This document shows, piece by piece, positions 47,616 through 60,115 of a DNA stretch of 64,000 nt. The notes below the pieces were generated by a model that did no database searches, was not told where the DNA came from, and saw only the letters and a list, made by a program, of their open reading frames with translations. Source of the stretch: Serripes groenlandicus (Eukaryota > Mollusca > Bivalvia > Cardiida > Cardiidae); contig JASEVX010000008.1 of the NCBI GenBank assembly GCA_031761405.1, positions 67,357,265 to 67,421,264 of the forward strand. The letters run 5' to 3'. A program made the position numbers and the translations under genes. Position 1 is the stretch's first letter; each line of letters begins with the position of its first letter.

Positions 47616-49806
47616 AAAACAGCGACCGGAAAGAATGCTTTTATATATTTCGTCAGAAGATACAGGTTGTATCATTAAATGTAGGCGGACACTGAAGGCT
47701 CTGGTGAGACTGTTTGTGTACATAGGTTCATCTGAATCATCAAAACAGGAAATAATTATGGTGCACGATGACAACGAGGCTAGTCTCAATATGTTTATTA
47801 TAGTTTCTGGATTTTAAACATGGGGGCAGAACTCTGTAACACGAAGAGTCGTTTTCGGACTATTTGTTAGACACTTTCTGTGACGGTTATTACCTAAAAG
47901 ATAACAAGACGAATGTTGATGCTAAGCATCAAAGACGCCGCGCATGATTTTAAAGAATGACTTAAAGGGAAGCAGATGCAGTTCAATACATTTAAATAAC
48001 CTGTGCAAACGAACAGGATGCAAAGAAGCCCAATGTACCTTTATCTTAAACAAGAAGGCCAAGATGTTCCTTATTGCTCACCTGGATACCATAGTCTATA
48101 ATAAAACGTTATCAAGAGCAAAAAGGGTCCATTTTGACGTAGGGAGTATACATTTTATATGCTACGATCTATATGATAATCAGCATGTAAAGTTTAGTCG
48201 TGAAATGACGAGTTATGTCTTCAAACCATTTGTTTTACCGTTTGCTTAACATTGACTGCAACAATAAAGTGTCATACAAGCTGAAGTTTCTTAATTTTAA
48301 ATCTGCTCTAACTAGATCAATTAGATAAACAAAACACATAGATACTGAAATATTAACAGATATTAACTTAAGTGTTAATTCCTCTAGTTATAAGTTACGT
48401 GTGACACAAGCTTTGGAAGAAGAGAGGGAAGTATATTCTCCTTCCAGTTGGGCAGAAGTATGATAACAAAAACCGAGAGTATATAAACAAAACATGCAAA
48501 TAATTCTAACGAGTTTAAAGATATTTAACATCGAAATTAAGCAATTATGAAATTAAAAGAAAAGTGTTTATGTATAGTCAACATATAGCAAGAATACAAA
48601 GGTCTGAATGAACAACTGTATGAGGAGGAACGTTTTAAGTTTAGTAATACAACAGAAATAAATAGGAAAAAACATCACCGGAATCTTTTTTCTGAGCTTT
48701 AATGAAACGAGTTGTCAGAGCAGTAAACCAAACAATTTAAAATGCGTAGCCTAGTAAACTCCGTAAATCAACTCATAAAAAAAGCTTAGCCTAGTTAGTT
48801 GGGGAACAGTTATTAAAAACAATTTAAATGTGTCTAAAGTTTTGTAACAACTGTAAAAGATGTACATATTTTGTATCTTGTTGTTTCTTAAATCAGTTAA
48901 TACAATTTATTCAATCATAAAGGCTGTTTTTTCAAACATATTACAGAGTTTTTCTTTACAATAATATGTGTTGGTTTCTCCCTTTTCGATTACGTCACCC
49001 CTTGGTACAAAATTAAAACCTATCCCATACTGACGCCGCGCTTCCACGCGGCGTCAACAACACCTAGTGTGTGCGAATTGGACAGAACAAATTAGTTACT
49101 CGTGCAGTAAAGCAGATTTTCTAACTGTTGAACAACTACGACTTTCAAATGAAGACGTTACAGTTATCTAGACTACACACTTGTCATTGTAATGTGACGA
49201 CAAAAGTTATGTTTTGAGGCAAGAAATACTGCAGCGAAGTCATTGCCGAAAAGGAACCAGGTCTACGACATGTCATGAGAGACACTTCACCTACACATAT
49301 ATGTCGTGGCTTTCTCACACCAATGCTCCACATTCATCACGGGTTATTGGCTATCTTCCAACATAGCCAGAAGAGATCAAACACAACACAAATACACTGT
49401 ATTCAATATAATCAAGATAAAAATACAAACGTGACACGAAATAATTTGAATATATTTATACTAAAACATATTCAAACAACCACAAACAAAAACCATGTAC
49501 GTCATGCGTAAAACGGAAATATAGGAATGTTCAACGAAGAGTGTTAGACCCCTATCAACGACTCGCTTATTCAGTTTACATTGATATAAACTTTGGAGGG
49601 TAATATTAGTCCTTTACTAGTCATTATACAACATGGATGCAAACAGATGCTGTTTATCCTCATATGCAAAATACTGGGTCACTCATAAAAACATCACTTT
49701 TGGCGTTCGATCGTCAGAAATATTGTCATCAAGAATCCCTTTTCATGAATAAAATATTAAATAGTGATGCCCTATACCATTGACGTTATTCTAATACGAC
49801 TCTTAC
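47616..49806. other. Long intron, mostly unannotated
   Basis: A MITE C fragment (GTAGGCGGACACTGAAGGCT) lies at 47680-47740. 47944-48249 has an open frame without domain motifs or splice sites that I trust. GACGCCGCGCTTCCACGCGG near 49032 is a small GC-rich hairpin. Nothing else recognised. Confidence 0.45.
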
Positions 49807-49964
49807 TTGTATGTGAAGTTCTACATATTGACCCCGCCTTCCTTCTATGTGCCAAGTTTGCGTTGTGTGGCCAACAATTGATGTAGGATATCCTCTTGAT
49901 GCAATCATACCGTTTTCTGATTTGCATTTCATCGAAGGGTAAGGAAAGCCACACCCAGGAATGT
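49807..49964 (-). CDS. Receptor exon: CUB domain 2, first half
   Basis: 158 bp, phase 1 to 0, acceptor CTTGCAAAG, donor ACAA|GTAAGAG. Encodes CGFPYPSMKCKSENGMIASR, GYPTSIVGHTTQTWHIE and GQYVELHI, the GYP and W(H/R)I hallmarks of a CUB start. Confidence 0.9.
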
Positions 49965-50095
49965 CTTTGCAAGACAATATAGAGAAAACAAAACTTTAAG
50001 TAATATAACAATTTTTTCAAACTACAAATTTGTACTGGTTATGTCTCCAGGAAGCAGAAAACAAGCGTAATAAATATAAGCTTGTTTCGCAATCA

Positions 50096-50190
50096 AACAA
50101 TGTAAAATATAAAAAGTTAACTCGCGATGACTCGAAGACGAAAAGGACCTATACATTACGCCCAGTTATCGACGTCTTCGAGTGATCGCG
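50096..50190. repeat. Hairpin of about 90 bp
   Basis: CGCGATGACTCGAAGACG is mirrored by CGTCTTCGAGTGATCGCG. Confidence 0.75.
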
Positions 50191-51563
50191 TGATTTATGC
50201 TTAATTCATTTATGTATTGTCAGCTTCGTATGCATTTATATGTAAGTGTTTATTATGAAAATCAAGTCAGTGATAAAATCATATCAAGAAAACAGCACAG
50301 AAACAGTTCTGATTGCTCGTATGAGCAATCAGAACTGTTGCTACAATGTTTTCCAAATACAGATCCGCTCCAGAAAAAGGTTAAAGTTAAAAGATTTATT
50401 CGAATTTGTATCGCGAGTCCAATGCTTTAAACGAAGCTAAACTGCATTTGTAAAACTAATTATAAATTATCAGCACCTGGTTTAATGTGATTTAATACCG
50501 TTTCGGTATTACTTGCAGGTGGTTGGATGTAATAATGATAATGCTATACGTTATGTACATATATATATAGTGTTTTGAAAGATATACAGGTATAGTTATT
50601 ATCTATACGATGCATATTTGAAATAAAATCACAAATATGAACTATTTCTAGGCAAAAACAAACATGGAGAATCTCTATAAATGAAAGAATATTTATTAAA
50701 TAGAGTTGAAAACATTGTGGACATATATGGTGTGATAAGAAAAGGGGCCTTTAAACAAGTATTTGACTGCTGTAACTTTTTTTTTTTTAATTGTTGCTAC
50801 CAGTACAGAGCCAGTTCAGCCGTCGCATCCGTACCGTCTGACCAGGCTCTGTACTTTTGGCTTCTCAAGCTAACATGTTTACTTTAATATTCCTAAAGTT
50901 GGCTATGGACTCATCCAAATGCAAAGTTCGACAAGTTCATTGTAAAACTTCAGCTTTGAAAGGGTTATGTTCAAAAATAAAGAAGACAACCATTGCTGTG
51001 ATCAAACTCTTTGACCAGACGCTAATAGATCGCCCATATCAATCCAAGTCTCTACGCAGTCGGTGTTAGGAAATCTACAGTTCTGCATCTAGTAAGGATT
51101 ATGCGAAGACCACAATAAGAAAATCTGAAAGGATGAGAGAGTATCGCAAATGTCTACCAGGATTTTTTGGCGGATTTGAACACGAGACTGTTGAATCGCG
51201 AGACTGGTTCAATACATCTGATCAACTTGTTTCCATCTATTTCTTTTCATTATATTACATATAAACGATAAATACATTGGGGTCCATTCTGATATGGCTG
51301 GTTGGATAGCCACTGACTAGTTAAATAATGGCCCCGAATGCATGCCTGCCTGGTGCCTTGCAGAAAGGATACGGCTTGGAAAGTTAAAATGTGTTCAGAA
51401 CAAAGATGTCTCATAAGTCAGAAATGACTGGCGATTTGAAAAGGGGTGACACTATAATAAACAAACACTTTTTTTTTACCTTACATTAAGTTTTGTTGTG
51501 AGCAAATATAAAACGTGATCAATACTTAAGTTTTATTGTTTATAATGTAATACAAAACAATAC
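50191..51563. other. Intron with MITE A fragment and a dispersed repeat
   Basis: 50290-50365 holds a MITE A-like GAGCAATCAGAAC...ACAATGTTTTCC palindrome. 50888-50980 (GGACTCATCCAAATGCAAAG, CAGCTTTGAAAG) is homologous, inverted, to 61370-61450, marking an unnamed dispersed repeat. No gene seen. Confidence 0.5.
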
Positions 51564-51756
51564 CTGAATATGTGACATTTATTCTAAAACTGAATGCAGC
51601 AGCTTTTGAATATCTCGCACACGACTTTAAGGTAAAGGTCAAATTTTCCGTTGATGCTATTAACATGGAATTCCTGTAGATATCTTCATCAATGTTAAAC
51701 TCTCCAAATGACAGCATGTCTCGACAGTTTCCTCTGCTGACATCAAAATGGCCAAC
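51564..51756 (-). CDS. Receptor exon: CUB domain 1, second half
   Basis: 193 bp, phase 0 to 1, acceptor ATTCTTAAG, donor TTCAG|GTATTG. Encodes VGHFDVSRGNCRDMLSFGEF and later LTFTLKSCARYSKAAAFSFR. The NCRD/SCAR cysteine pair and the final strand fit CUB. Confidence 0.85.
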
Positions 51757-51869
51757 CTTAAGAATTTATATATCAAAACAATATGTTTGTTGTACTTTTT
51801 GATAAGCTTTTATACTTATTTTGTTCCAACATTTTTTTCAAATCTGGAAATTCGTTAAACGCAAAAATA

Positions 51870-53006
51870 TACAGAATTCCGTTAGGGCCATCTCATGCCA
51901 TCGCCTGTGAATGTGTATATCTGAAACGCGATACTCGATAGTACGATAATGAAAATGCGAATTCACGAAACAACGATATCTAAAACGCGACATTACGATG
52001 ATGATAACGCGACAGTACGATAGTGATAACGCGACAGTACGATGTTGATAACGCGACAGTACGATGATGATAACGCGACAGTAGGATAGTGATAACGCGA
52101 TAGTACGATGATGATAACGCGACAGTACGATAGTGATAACGCGACAGTACGATGATGATAACGCGACAGTACGATAACGAAAACGCGATAATACGACAGT
52201 ACGATGATTATAAAGCGATATACTATCGTGTTTTCACCATCGTACTGTCGCGTTTTCGCCATCGTAATATCGTGACTGTCGAGTTATCATTATCTTTATA
52301 TCCTGACTGTCGAGTTATCATTATCGTAGTGTCGCGTTATCATTATCGTAGTGTCGCGTTATCATTATCGTCATGTCGCTCTATCATCTTCGTACTGTCG
52401 CGGTATCATTATCGCACCATCGCCTTCCGATGCGCATGTGCATGCTCAAAAATGAAAGACCTTCAAGTACAGCAGTTCAAATGGAAGAGTTTATACAAAG
52501 CCATTTTGAGAGAGGCTATGTCTACAAGGAAATACTTCTTTTTATTAAAATCGGATATTGGGGAAGACATTTTGTCACACGGAGGGGAGTATTTCTATGC
52601 GCATGCGCACCGGATGGCGATGTTACGATGATGATAACGCGACAGTATGATGATGATAACGCGACAGTACGATAAAGATAACGCGACAGTACGCGCAAGT
52701 ACGATGGTGATAACGCGATAGTACGATACTACGATAACGAAAACACGATATCACGATATTAGAATGGTGAACACACAATAGTATATCGCATTATCATCAT
52801 CGTACTGTCGTATTATCGCGTTTTCGTTATCGTACTGTCGCGTTATCATCACCGTACTGTCGCGTTATCATCATTGTACTGTCGCGTTATCATCATTGTA
52901 CTGTAGCGTTTTCGTTATCGTGACTTTGCGTTTTCATCATCGTACAGTCGAGTTTCGCGTTTCAGATCAACATTCACAGGCGATGGCTCTAACGGAATTC
53001 CGTAAA
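51870..53006. mobile_element. Foldback-type element FB3
   Basis: Tips AGAATTCCGTTAGGGCCATC (51873) and GATGGCTCTAACGGAATTCC (52982-53002) are inverted, followed on each side by CGCCTGTGAATGT...CTGAAACGCGA. Arms are tandem series of GATAACGCGACAGTACGAT(G) on the left and their complement on the right; the arms fold back twice because a centre (52430-52625) is itself bounded by GCGATG-type inverse ends (CATCGCCTTCCGATGCGCAT / ATGCGCACCGGATGGCGATG). No ORF beyond repeats. Confidence 0.85.
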
Positions 53007-53329
53007 ACCGTAACATATCAATATCAACCGGCGATTCGCGCAGTTTTATCTGGTTCTTCACAGTTCGTTAATTAGGCATAGGCAGTTTCAATAAACGTCT
53101 TGCATACACTGTAAATTTTAACTAGCTAGTATGTATGAGCAGGCAGATCTACATTTGTAATTAATACACTAATTTTGTTTGTAAAGTGCTCAAAACGACC
53201 AATGCAGTTTTCCAAATATCACCTAAAACTTTTTCATCTGACATTAACAAACCAGAGGACTATAAACAATTCATATTACATACACGGTTATGCTTTTCCT
53301 ACTCGCCGACTCATTTTGACGCGTATGCA

Positions 53330-53518
53330 GCATACGATGTTTTAAAACATTGTGGCAAACGAAGAAATTGCTCATATTGAACATTTTGTTCTTTGCCAAA
53401 AACGTTTTCAACCTTATTCAATAATTATACTTTCATTTATAAAGATTTTCTATATTTCTGCCTAGATGTCTTCAAAGTCGTCTATTGCAGATTTGTTTTA
53501 GTCTGGGAAACGATTAAA
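53330..53518. mobile_element. MITE family A copy next to a CUB exon donor
   Basis: AAACATTGTGGCAAACGAAG, TTCAAAGTCGTCTATTGCAG and CTGGGAAACGATTAAATG. Its TTAA (53514-53517) is 9 nt from the donor at 53526. Confidence 0.7.
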
Positions 53519-53526
53519 TGTGGTAC

Positions 53527-53720
53527 CTGTTGCGGATCAGAGAGTTTGTCTGAAACAGGCAATGTCAGATGTAGGAATTGAAGTCGCGGGTATTTTCCTC
53601 GTAGAAACTGGATGGTCCAGATACATTTTACAAGCTGCCCATAATACTGGGGATACAGGGGCGACTCTATCACGGTCGGGATGGTAATCAACGCGTTACA
53701 GGCATCGTGTGCACGTACAT
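53527..53720 (-). CDS. Receptor exon: CUB domain 1, first half
   Basis: 194 bp, phase 1 to 0, acceptor AATATTACAG, donor CAACAG|GTACCA. Encodes DACNALITIPTVIESPLYPQ, YYGQLVKCIWTI and YPRLQFLHLTLPVSD: first cysteine, SPxYPxxY and CxW(T/R)I hallmarks of CUB. Confidence 0.92.
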
Positions 53721-53754
53721 CTGTAATATTGTTACAATTTCTATATAATAACAA

Positions 53755-54237
53755 TTAGTTGACCGCGGACTCATGAATACATCACTCATACGGACCACTG
53801 CAATATACGATTTACCGTGAAAATAGGTACACAAGGCACCTTTGTGAATGTTCGTATAACCAGTCTCGCTATGTACATGCATGTACCAACCTGCGAGCAC
53901 TAATGAATGTGCCGTGTCTTCCTATTGTCAAGTACAGTGGATCGAATGATGCATGCACCTGTTCGTGGTCAAATAATTTGCACAGAGTGAAGAGGCTTAA
54001 CACGGGCCATGACTTCTTTTAAAACTGTTTTTCAACATCTATCAAAGTTTTTAAATCTAAATTACGTAAGAGCAACCTCACGCGAATATTGACATTCAGA
54101 GTTTGCTACCAGCGAAGAACCAGATCGGCCTGCTCCATCGCGCAGCCTGATAACACAATTCTTTGTCGTAAAAGCATCCTTACAGTCCAAATATAGAACT
54201 TGCTAAAATTGAAACATATAACAGTTACTTGTATTAC
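53755..54237. other. Intron sequence
   Basis: Nothing recognised with confidence. Confidence 0.5.
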
Positions 54238-54510
54238 TTGTATTACTTTCATGGTGACCGACTCACCGGTGTCTAAGACGTTTGCCTTTTTACGATCAAT
54301 ACCTGGGTTCGATCCCGGGTCGGATCAAACAAAACATTTTCAAACAAGTAGAAGACGCTCCCCTCCTATTCGCCAAGGATTGTTGGATTACTTTACGACT
54401 AATCCATTATCGCCTTGCTTAATGTAGCGGTAGAACTGATTCAGGAAATGCCATTATGTGACTGAATTACGGTTAAATGCGGCGTAAAACACCATTCAAT
54501 CAAGTTGTGC
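54238..54510 (+). mobile_element. tRNA-derived SINE, degraded
   Basis: GACCGACTCACCGGTGTCTA and a strong B box GGGTTCGATCCCGGG, then a body ending AATGCGGCGTAAAACACC, AATCAATC-like tail (ATTCAATCAAG). Confidence 0.6.
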
Positions 54511-54756
54511 TCTATTAAAAACAGCCATACGGTATTTACCTTCAGTAGATTGAGATCAGCCTTAGACTATGCTCAAATTGATCTGACTGTTCTGTTCGTC
54601 AGTTAACACTGAAGGCTTAAAGAGATTTCTGACAAGCTTTTCCATTTGGATCAGATTGCTTGGATGGATGCATTGGCAGACCTTTATTGACGTTTGCCAT
54701 ACATACGTTATGGTTAATTTTTCCTCGAACATGACTCGTTTAATTTGATAACTTAC

Positions 54757-55032
54757 CACTTATACATAGTCTCGTATACGTTCCTTGCATCCGAACACGA
54801 TTAGACACCACATTGTGTTCGTAATGTCGATTATACCGTGATGAATTCGATACTCTACACTGCCGTTTAGAATAGGTGAAGCTTAAACACTGAATCTTGT
54901 TACACTTCTCTAGACATTCTATATTACTTTCAACCTCGACAGGCATGACTTCCACCAAGAATCCCGTGTGTTCTATGACCTCATATCCTACGTCGATTGC
55001 GTCGGGTTTCAAACAGGTTGTGTCACGGATGA
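54757..55032 (-). CDS. Receptor exon: PAN/apple domain
   Basis: 276 bp, phase 1 to 1, acceptor TCTATTTAAG, donor AGTG|GTAAGTT. One exon covers the whole module: CLKPDAIDVGYEV, VEVESNIECLEKCNKIQCLS, FTYSKRQCRVSNSS and a closing TRLC. The ECLxxCxxxxCLSFxY pattern is typical for PAN/apple domains, which bind protein or carbohydrate. Confidence 0.9.
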
Positions 55033-55054
55033 CTTAAATAGATGGGAAAAAACG

Positions 55055-55265
55055 TGATTACATCAATGTTGGGTCTTATTGACTCCCCGGTTTTGCAACA
55101 TTTAAAGTTATATTGTAATACAATTGGTGACGCTACAGTTCCCATTCCTTGGCAGAAGATGCATTTATGTTTTTTGATAAATAAGCGGATGGTGAAGGCA
55201 CTGATGAAACAGGGCGGATGCTCAGGCTCGCTTTAAGCTTCACTGTATGAAATAAGACCCATACA
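55055..55265. mobile_element. MITE family C copy
   Basis: TTGGGTCTTATTGACTCCCC, GCGGATGGTGAAGGCACTGA and CTTCACTGTATG...AATAAGACCC. Confidence 0.6.
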
Positions 55266-55339
55266 AGCAGTAGGGGGCTCGGCTCGTTCATTAGTTAATT
55301 TAAGTCCGAATTACGTTTAAAAAATCCAAATATGTCGGT

Positions 55340-55618
55340 TCGAGCCGCGAAAGCTCAGTCGGTAACGACAAGGGCTATCTATCCAGGGACATGAGCTCTT
55401 ATTCTGACGCGGTCCGATGCCGATGACTGACGAAAGTTAAACGTCTTCCAACAATTGACTAAACGTAGGCTATATGTGGAAAGTTAGCCAATTGTCTGGG
55501 AAGATTGTTGTGTCCGAAACTGGTGCCGGAGAGCTATGAGACAAATGGTTATTTGAACTGGTCGCCCATATATTACTAAAATACTTTTAAATGGTGTTTA
55601 ATTCCAATCAATCAAACA
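55340..55618 (+). mobile_element. SINE (tRNA-Asp-type family)
   Basis: Degenerate head with AAGCTCAGTCGGTAACGAC, body TATGTGGAAAGTTAGCCAAT and AATCAATCAAAC tail. Confidence 0.8.
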
Positions 55619-55744
55619 CATTTGACGGGTCATTAATTACAAAGTATAATTGCTTAAATGTCTAGTGGGATCCGATTCGCGTACATAGTAATGCGGTGCC
55701 AAGGTTAGAATGCACCAAATGACCCTAATACCAAATCTTGGTAG

Positions 55745-56000
55745 ATCAAGCTTTATTTATTAGCGTTTAATCCGGTTTCAACAGTATTTCAGTCACATTA
55801 TGGCGTTTCCTGGGTGTCTCATCAGTACTTCTGATTAATATATCTTGTTATGCTATTTCTGCAACTCCATCGCCGAGAACGGAATTCACTACTACCATTT
55901 TTAAAGCTTTTGTTATGACCCCCAGCGTTATTCGAACACCGGTCCTCCGTCCTCGAGACGGACAGACAAGCCACAAAACCACCTAGGTGCCTTTTTAGAT
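55745..56000 (-). mobile_element. tRNA-derived SINE on the minus strand
   Basis: GGTTTCAACAGTATTTCAGT at the tail side and a head whose complement reads GGCACCTAGGTGGTTTTGTG and CGGTGTTCGAATAACGC. The body AGTATTTCAGTCA(C/T)AT recurs at 59.17 and 63.06 kb. Confidence 0.65.
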
Positions 56001-56096
56001 CCGGCTTTGACTAGAAAGTGTTAACTATAAAGGCATTAACAAATTGGTTCATATTATATTATATATATGATATTCTACGAAGGAGAACAATCTTAC

Positions 56097-56253
56097 TTAT
56101 TTTCGGACAGCCAATCAATTCCATCTTCATGCATATAGGGCCTTCCACAGGTGACGTCACAATGACTCGTATATGACGTGTAACGAACGCTTGGTAAACC
56201 AAGAACCGATGTACCGCATCTGCTTTATAGTGTCTCTCGTCTATATGGAATCT
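56097..56253 (-). CDS. Receptor exon: discoidin (F5/8C) domain, C-terminal part
   Basis: 157 bp, phase 0 to 1, acceptor TTTTCCGCACAG, donor AATAA|GTAAGA. Encodes DERHYKADAVHRFLVYQAFV, TRHIRVIV, then ICMKMELIGC. FxxxxxTRxIRxxx...xICMxxELxGC is the classic end of F5/8 type C domains, with the closing cysteine present. Confidence 0.88.
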
Positions 56254-56329
56254 CTGTGCGGAAAATAATTAAACCACATATGGAGATTTTGAAAAATCCA
56301 ATAAAACAGACCTTAACGTAATGATGGAA

Positions 56330-56520
56330 AAATGCTACCTGCGCATCCATGCTAAGGATCTATATTTAAACTGCTTAACATAAATGTCTTGAAACGTTCT
56401 ACGACTAATCGGCGAACAGTAGAAAGCTAGATTAGGACTGTGCGGATGCACTGTTCGCAAATGCTTTACGGTTGGTTTTCGCGAAGCTCCGATCAAGCTA
56501 ATTAAAATGACCATTACAAT
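56330..56520. mobile_element. MITE family B copy, degraded
   Basis: GCATCCATGCTAAGGATC, CTAATCGGCGAACAGTAG and TTACGGTTGGTTTTCGCGAA. Confidence 0.65.
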
Positions 56521-57242
56521 TGCGGTATCTGTCATATCGGATTCTACAGATTCTTACAGAATGACTGAACGACTAGGTAGTGATGAGAATACATGTGCCT
56601 CACTTTGGAGTCTGATCTGGATCTTCTCTCATCACTACATGTACGTCAGTTTGGAGTCATTGATTGACAGTTATTAAGGTGTTTTAATGAATTAAAGCCC
56701 CGTCCCCTTTTTAAGGAATGAAGGGTCATAAGTTATTGATAGTAACGACGCCATCTATTATAAGAACGAAAACGATTATCCTTTATTTGGAAATGTCACG
56801 CTATCCATTTGGATCAGGAAGAAGAGTCATCGGATACTTTTCGAAACAAAGTCATCCAATCATGGGGACCGAAAACTGTTGAGTCATCAGTTATGACCAT
56901 GAGAAACTCAATGCAAAGTATATAATGAGGGGGCAACGTTTAATTTTTATTAATTAAACAGCAGACGGTTGTGTATTCTGAAGACGGTACTAATTTAAAG
57001 CAGTCAGGTAAGATTTAAAATTATAATGAGGGGGCAACGTTTAATTTTATTAATTAAACAGCAGACGGTTGTGTATTCTGAAGACGGTACTAATTCAAAG
57101 CAGTCAGGTAATATTTAAAATGTTCAATCAATATTATTTGTACGCATATATTTCTTTAGCAATTTTTCATATAAGTCAAGTCGTATCCTGTGTAAGTTAA
57201 GCTATTAAGCTAAACCCACAATACTTAACGCTACCATTTTTA

Positions 57243-57322
57243 AAAGTCTTCGACCTGCCCGGGCATCGAACCCTCGACCTCCCGCACCCGAAGCGGACAC
57301 TTTACCACTACACCACCGAGAA
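57243..57322 (-). repeat. tRNA-Pro(CGG)-like SINE head, minus strand
   Basis: The complement reads GGTGGTGTAGTGGTAAAG, CCGCTTCGGGTGCGGG (anticodon loop TTCGGGT, anticodon CGG) and GAGGGTTCGATGCCC. The acceptor stem does not pair, so it is tRNA-derived rather than a working tRNA. Its mirrored partner is at 58570-58648. Confidence 0.75.
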
Positions 57323-57604
57323 TCCATAAACGTATACACTAGTTAATGTATTTTCAGAGCGTACAAATAATTCCAAGGAGAAAAGGTCATGGCGTGTAAA
57401 CACAGTTGGAGAGTCACTTGATCAATACCTTCTTGAAATTCATTAAGGTTAAGTTTTCACCATGCTCTCTTTTTAGTAACCCTTCAAAATAGATTATTAT
57501 TATTAAACGATATACCAGCACTGTACGTGTATACACACCGGTGTCATGAGTATTTCACTCCTCAGTACATACATTTTGAATTCTCTGTATTTTCGCTGGC
57601 GACT

Positions 57605-58109
<505 letters not shown>

Positions 58110-60115
58110 GACGTATTCGCTACCGAAAAATAGAGAGAATTTAAAATGTATGTACTGAAGCGTGAACTATTTATGACACCGTATACACGTACAGTGCTGG
58201 TATATCCTTTTACAAACGGGTTCACCCCTGATTAAAATGAGAGCACCATTAATACTTAATTTTGAGAACAATATTGAAACGAAGAAAAACAAAAATCCGT
58301 ATAAAACTTTGATTTTAAATGACAAAATCTTCATTATGTCTGACTGGATCATGGAACATTTTAATTCATACATAATTATGTTAATGTGTGTCGCAGGTAT
58401 CAACTATCTGTTTTAAAAGATTACTGAAACGGTAGCATGGTAAAAATATTTGATCACGTGACTCTCTTGCTCTGTTTACACGTCATGACCTGTTTTTCAT
58501 CGTATAACACCATATTTCTTTTGTGTACGCCCTGTATATAAATATGTTTACAAGTGTATGCGTTTTAGGTCGTTTCGGTGATGTAGTGGTAGAGGGTCAG
58601 ATTCGTGTGCGGGAAGTCGAGGGTTCGATCCCCGGTTGGGTCAAATACTTCTGAAATCGTAGTAATGGATTTCCGTCCTTAGCGCTAAGTATTGTGAGTA
58701 TATAATAAGTAACTGAACAATTGTTACAACAAAGTATACGTACAAAAAATATAGATTGAGAATTTTAAATATCTTACCTGACTGCCAAAAATAGTACCTT
58801 CCACAGAATACACAAACGTCTATTGTTTAATTAATGAAATACAACGTAGTGATGAGAGAAGATCCTGATCAGACTATGTGGAGACACTGGCTGACCTGCA
58901 TCTTCGCTGGTCGAGAAATCTCGAAGATCGGTTCTTGTGTAACGTGTCCGGTATGAAAATCATGAATCTAGCTTTAATCATGTAATTCTGTACTGATTAT
59001 TCGACACAGGAGTTTAATTGTGCTTTCAAAGCCTTCAACGTACCTAAAATGTAAATCTTTCCGTGGGGTTTTAACTTTGTGCTCAAATACGACCTTTAAG
59101 GCAAATGCGAGAAAGAAATTTCCTCTGACCAATGTAATGAGCTTTGTCTTTGGTTTGTTTGAATGGCGTTTAACAGTATTTCAGTCATATCACTGCGTGT
59201 CCTAGATACATTACCACTATTGCTGGTAAATCTATTCCGGCAATAAGGCATCAGTCGTAATGATCTCCGTACAAACCTGGGCGTCAAGGGGAAGATCGAA
59301 AGCCTCTTTTAACCGTTCTAAGTTTTTGATATGATCGAAATCGGTCTCGAGCTCTCGAGGCGGGAGCTTTTATCACTACACCATTGAGGCGATGATGACA
59401 AGCTGTCGAAAAAGGGCGTCTCAACGTATACTTCTATTGGTCGAGTCTCAGATCCTCCAATCGTAGTTTGAGCCCGCCCATGCGAAAAGATAAAAGTTGG
59501 CATTACTGGAGAGTGTACGCTCAGATCAACATGTTCATCTGATCAATAACTACACAAATTGACAGAATCTTGTAACACGCTTATGTAAGAAACATGTGAA
59601 CAGTGTAGATCAGACTGTGCTGATGCTCAGACAAAGTCATCTAACAAACGTGTGTACGTACATGTAATATATTAACAGTGTAGATCTAGATCTACAATGT
59701 TCACATAAGCGAACTTGTTTTATTTCAGATGGTAAGGCTCGTATCAAGATGACACGCGAACGGCTCTGATACCCACCTTATGTTCACCATTTTCATCTAG
59801 ATACGATGTCATGTGGTCCTTATTGATACCATATTCAACGGTTACTTCGTTAACATTATCATATCTCCCACGTTTCGTCGTACCTTGGAGTTCGAATCCA
59901 TGAATCACTGTTGGCACAATTGTATCGATCTAGAAAGAAAGATGTGCCACGACTTGAGAAGACCAGAACCGTGTTCTATATCCATGTTATCATCAAACAT
60001 ACATGAACCAGCGATTTGGGGTCTTATTGACTCTCCGGGTTGGCATCATTTGCTTCACTTTTAGTTACTTTGTCAGAGGATGCATTCAGTTCTATATAAC
60101 TTATAGGCGGACAGT
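58110..60115. repeat. Segmental duplication, copy 1
   Basis: Nearly identical to 62031-64000. Differences include a 45-bp segment present here (about 58320-58365) but absent from copy 2, and a 12-bp insertion in copy 2 after CCTTCAACGTAC. Contains the right arm of LIR4, a minus-strand SINE (59150-59400), the family D hairpin (59590-59710) and MITE C sequence (60010-60115). No gene. Confidence 0.93.
58570..58648 (+). repeat. tRNA-Pro-like SINE head
   Basis: CGGTGATGTAGTGGTAGAGG (A box region) and GAGGGTTCGATCCCCGG (B box). The acceptor stem does not pair. A second copy lies at 62450-62520. Confidence 0.75.

Noticed and set aside
47944..48249. A 101-residue plus-strand frame as a small gene
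   Set aside because: No recognisable domain, promoter or splice context in the middle of an intron on the other strand; not enough to support it.
58570..58648. A working tRNA-Pro gene
   Set aside because: A and B boxes and the CGG-type anticodon region are recognisable, but the acceptor stem does not pair and copies recur within larger repeats, so it is SINE-derived.
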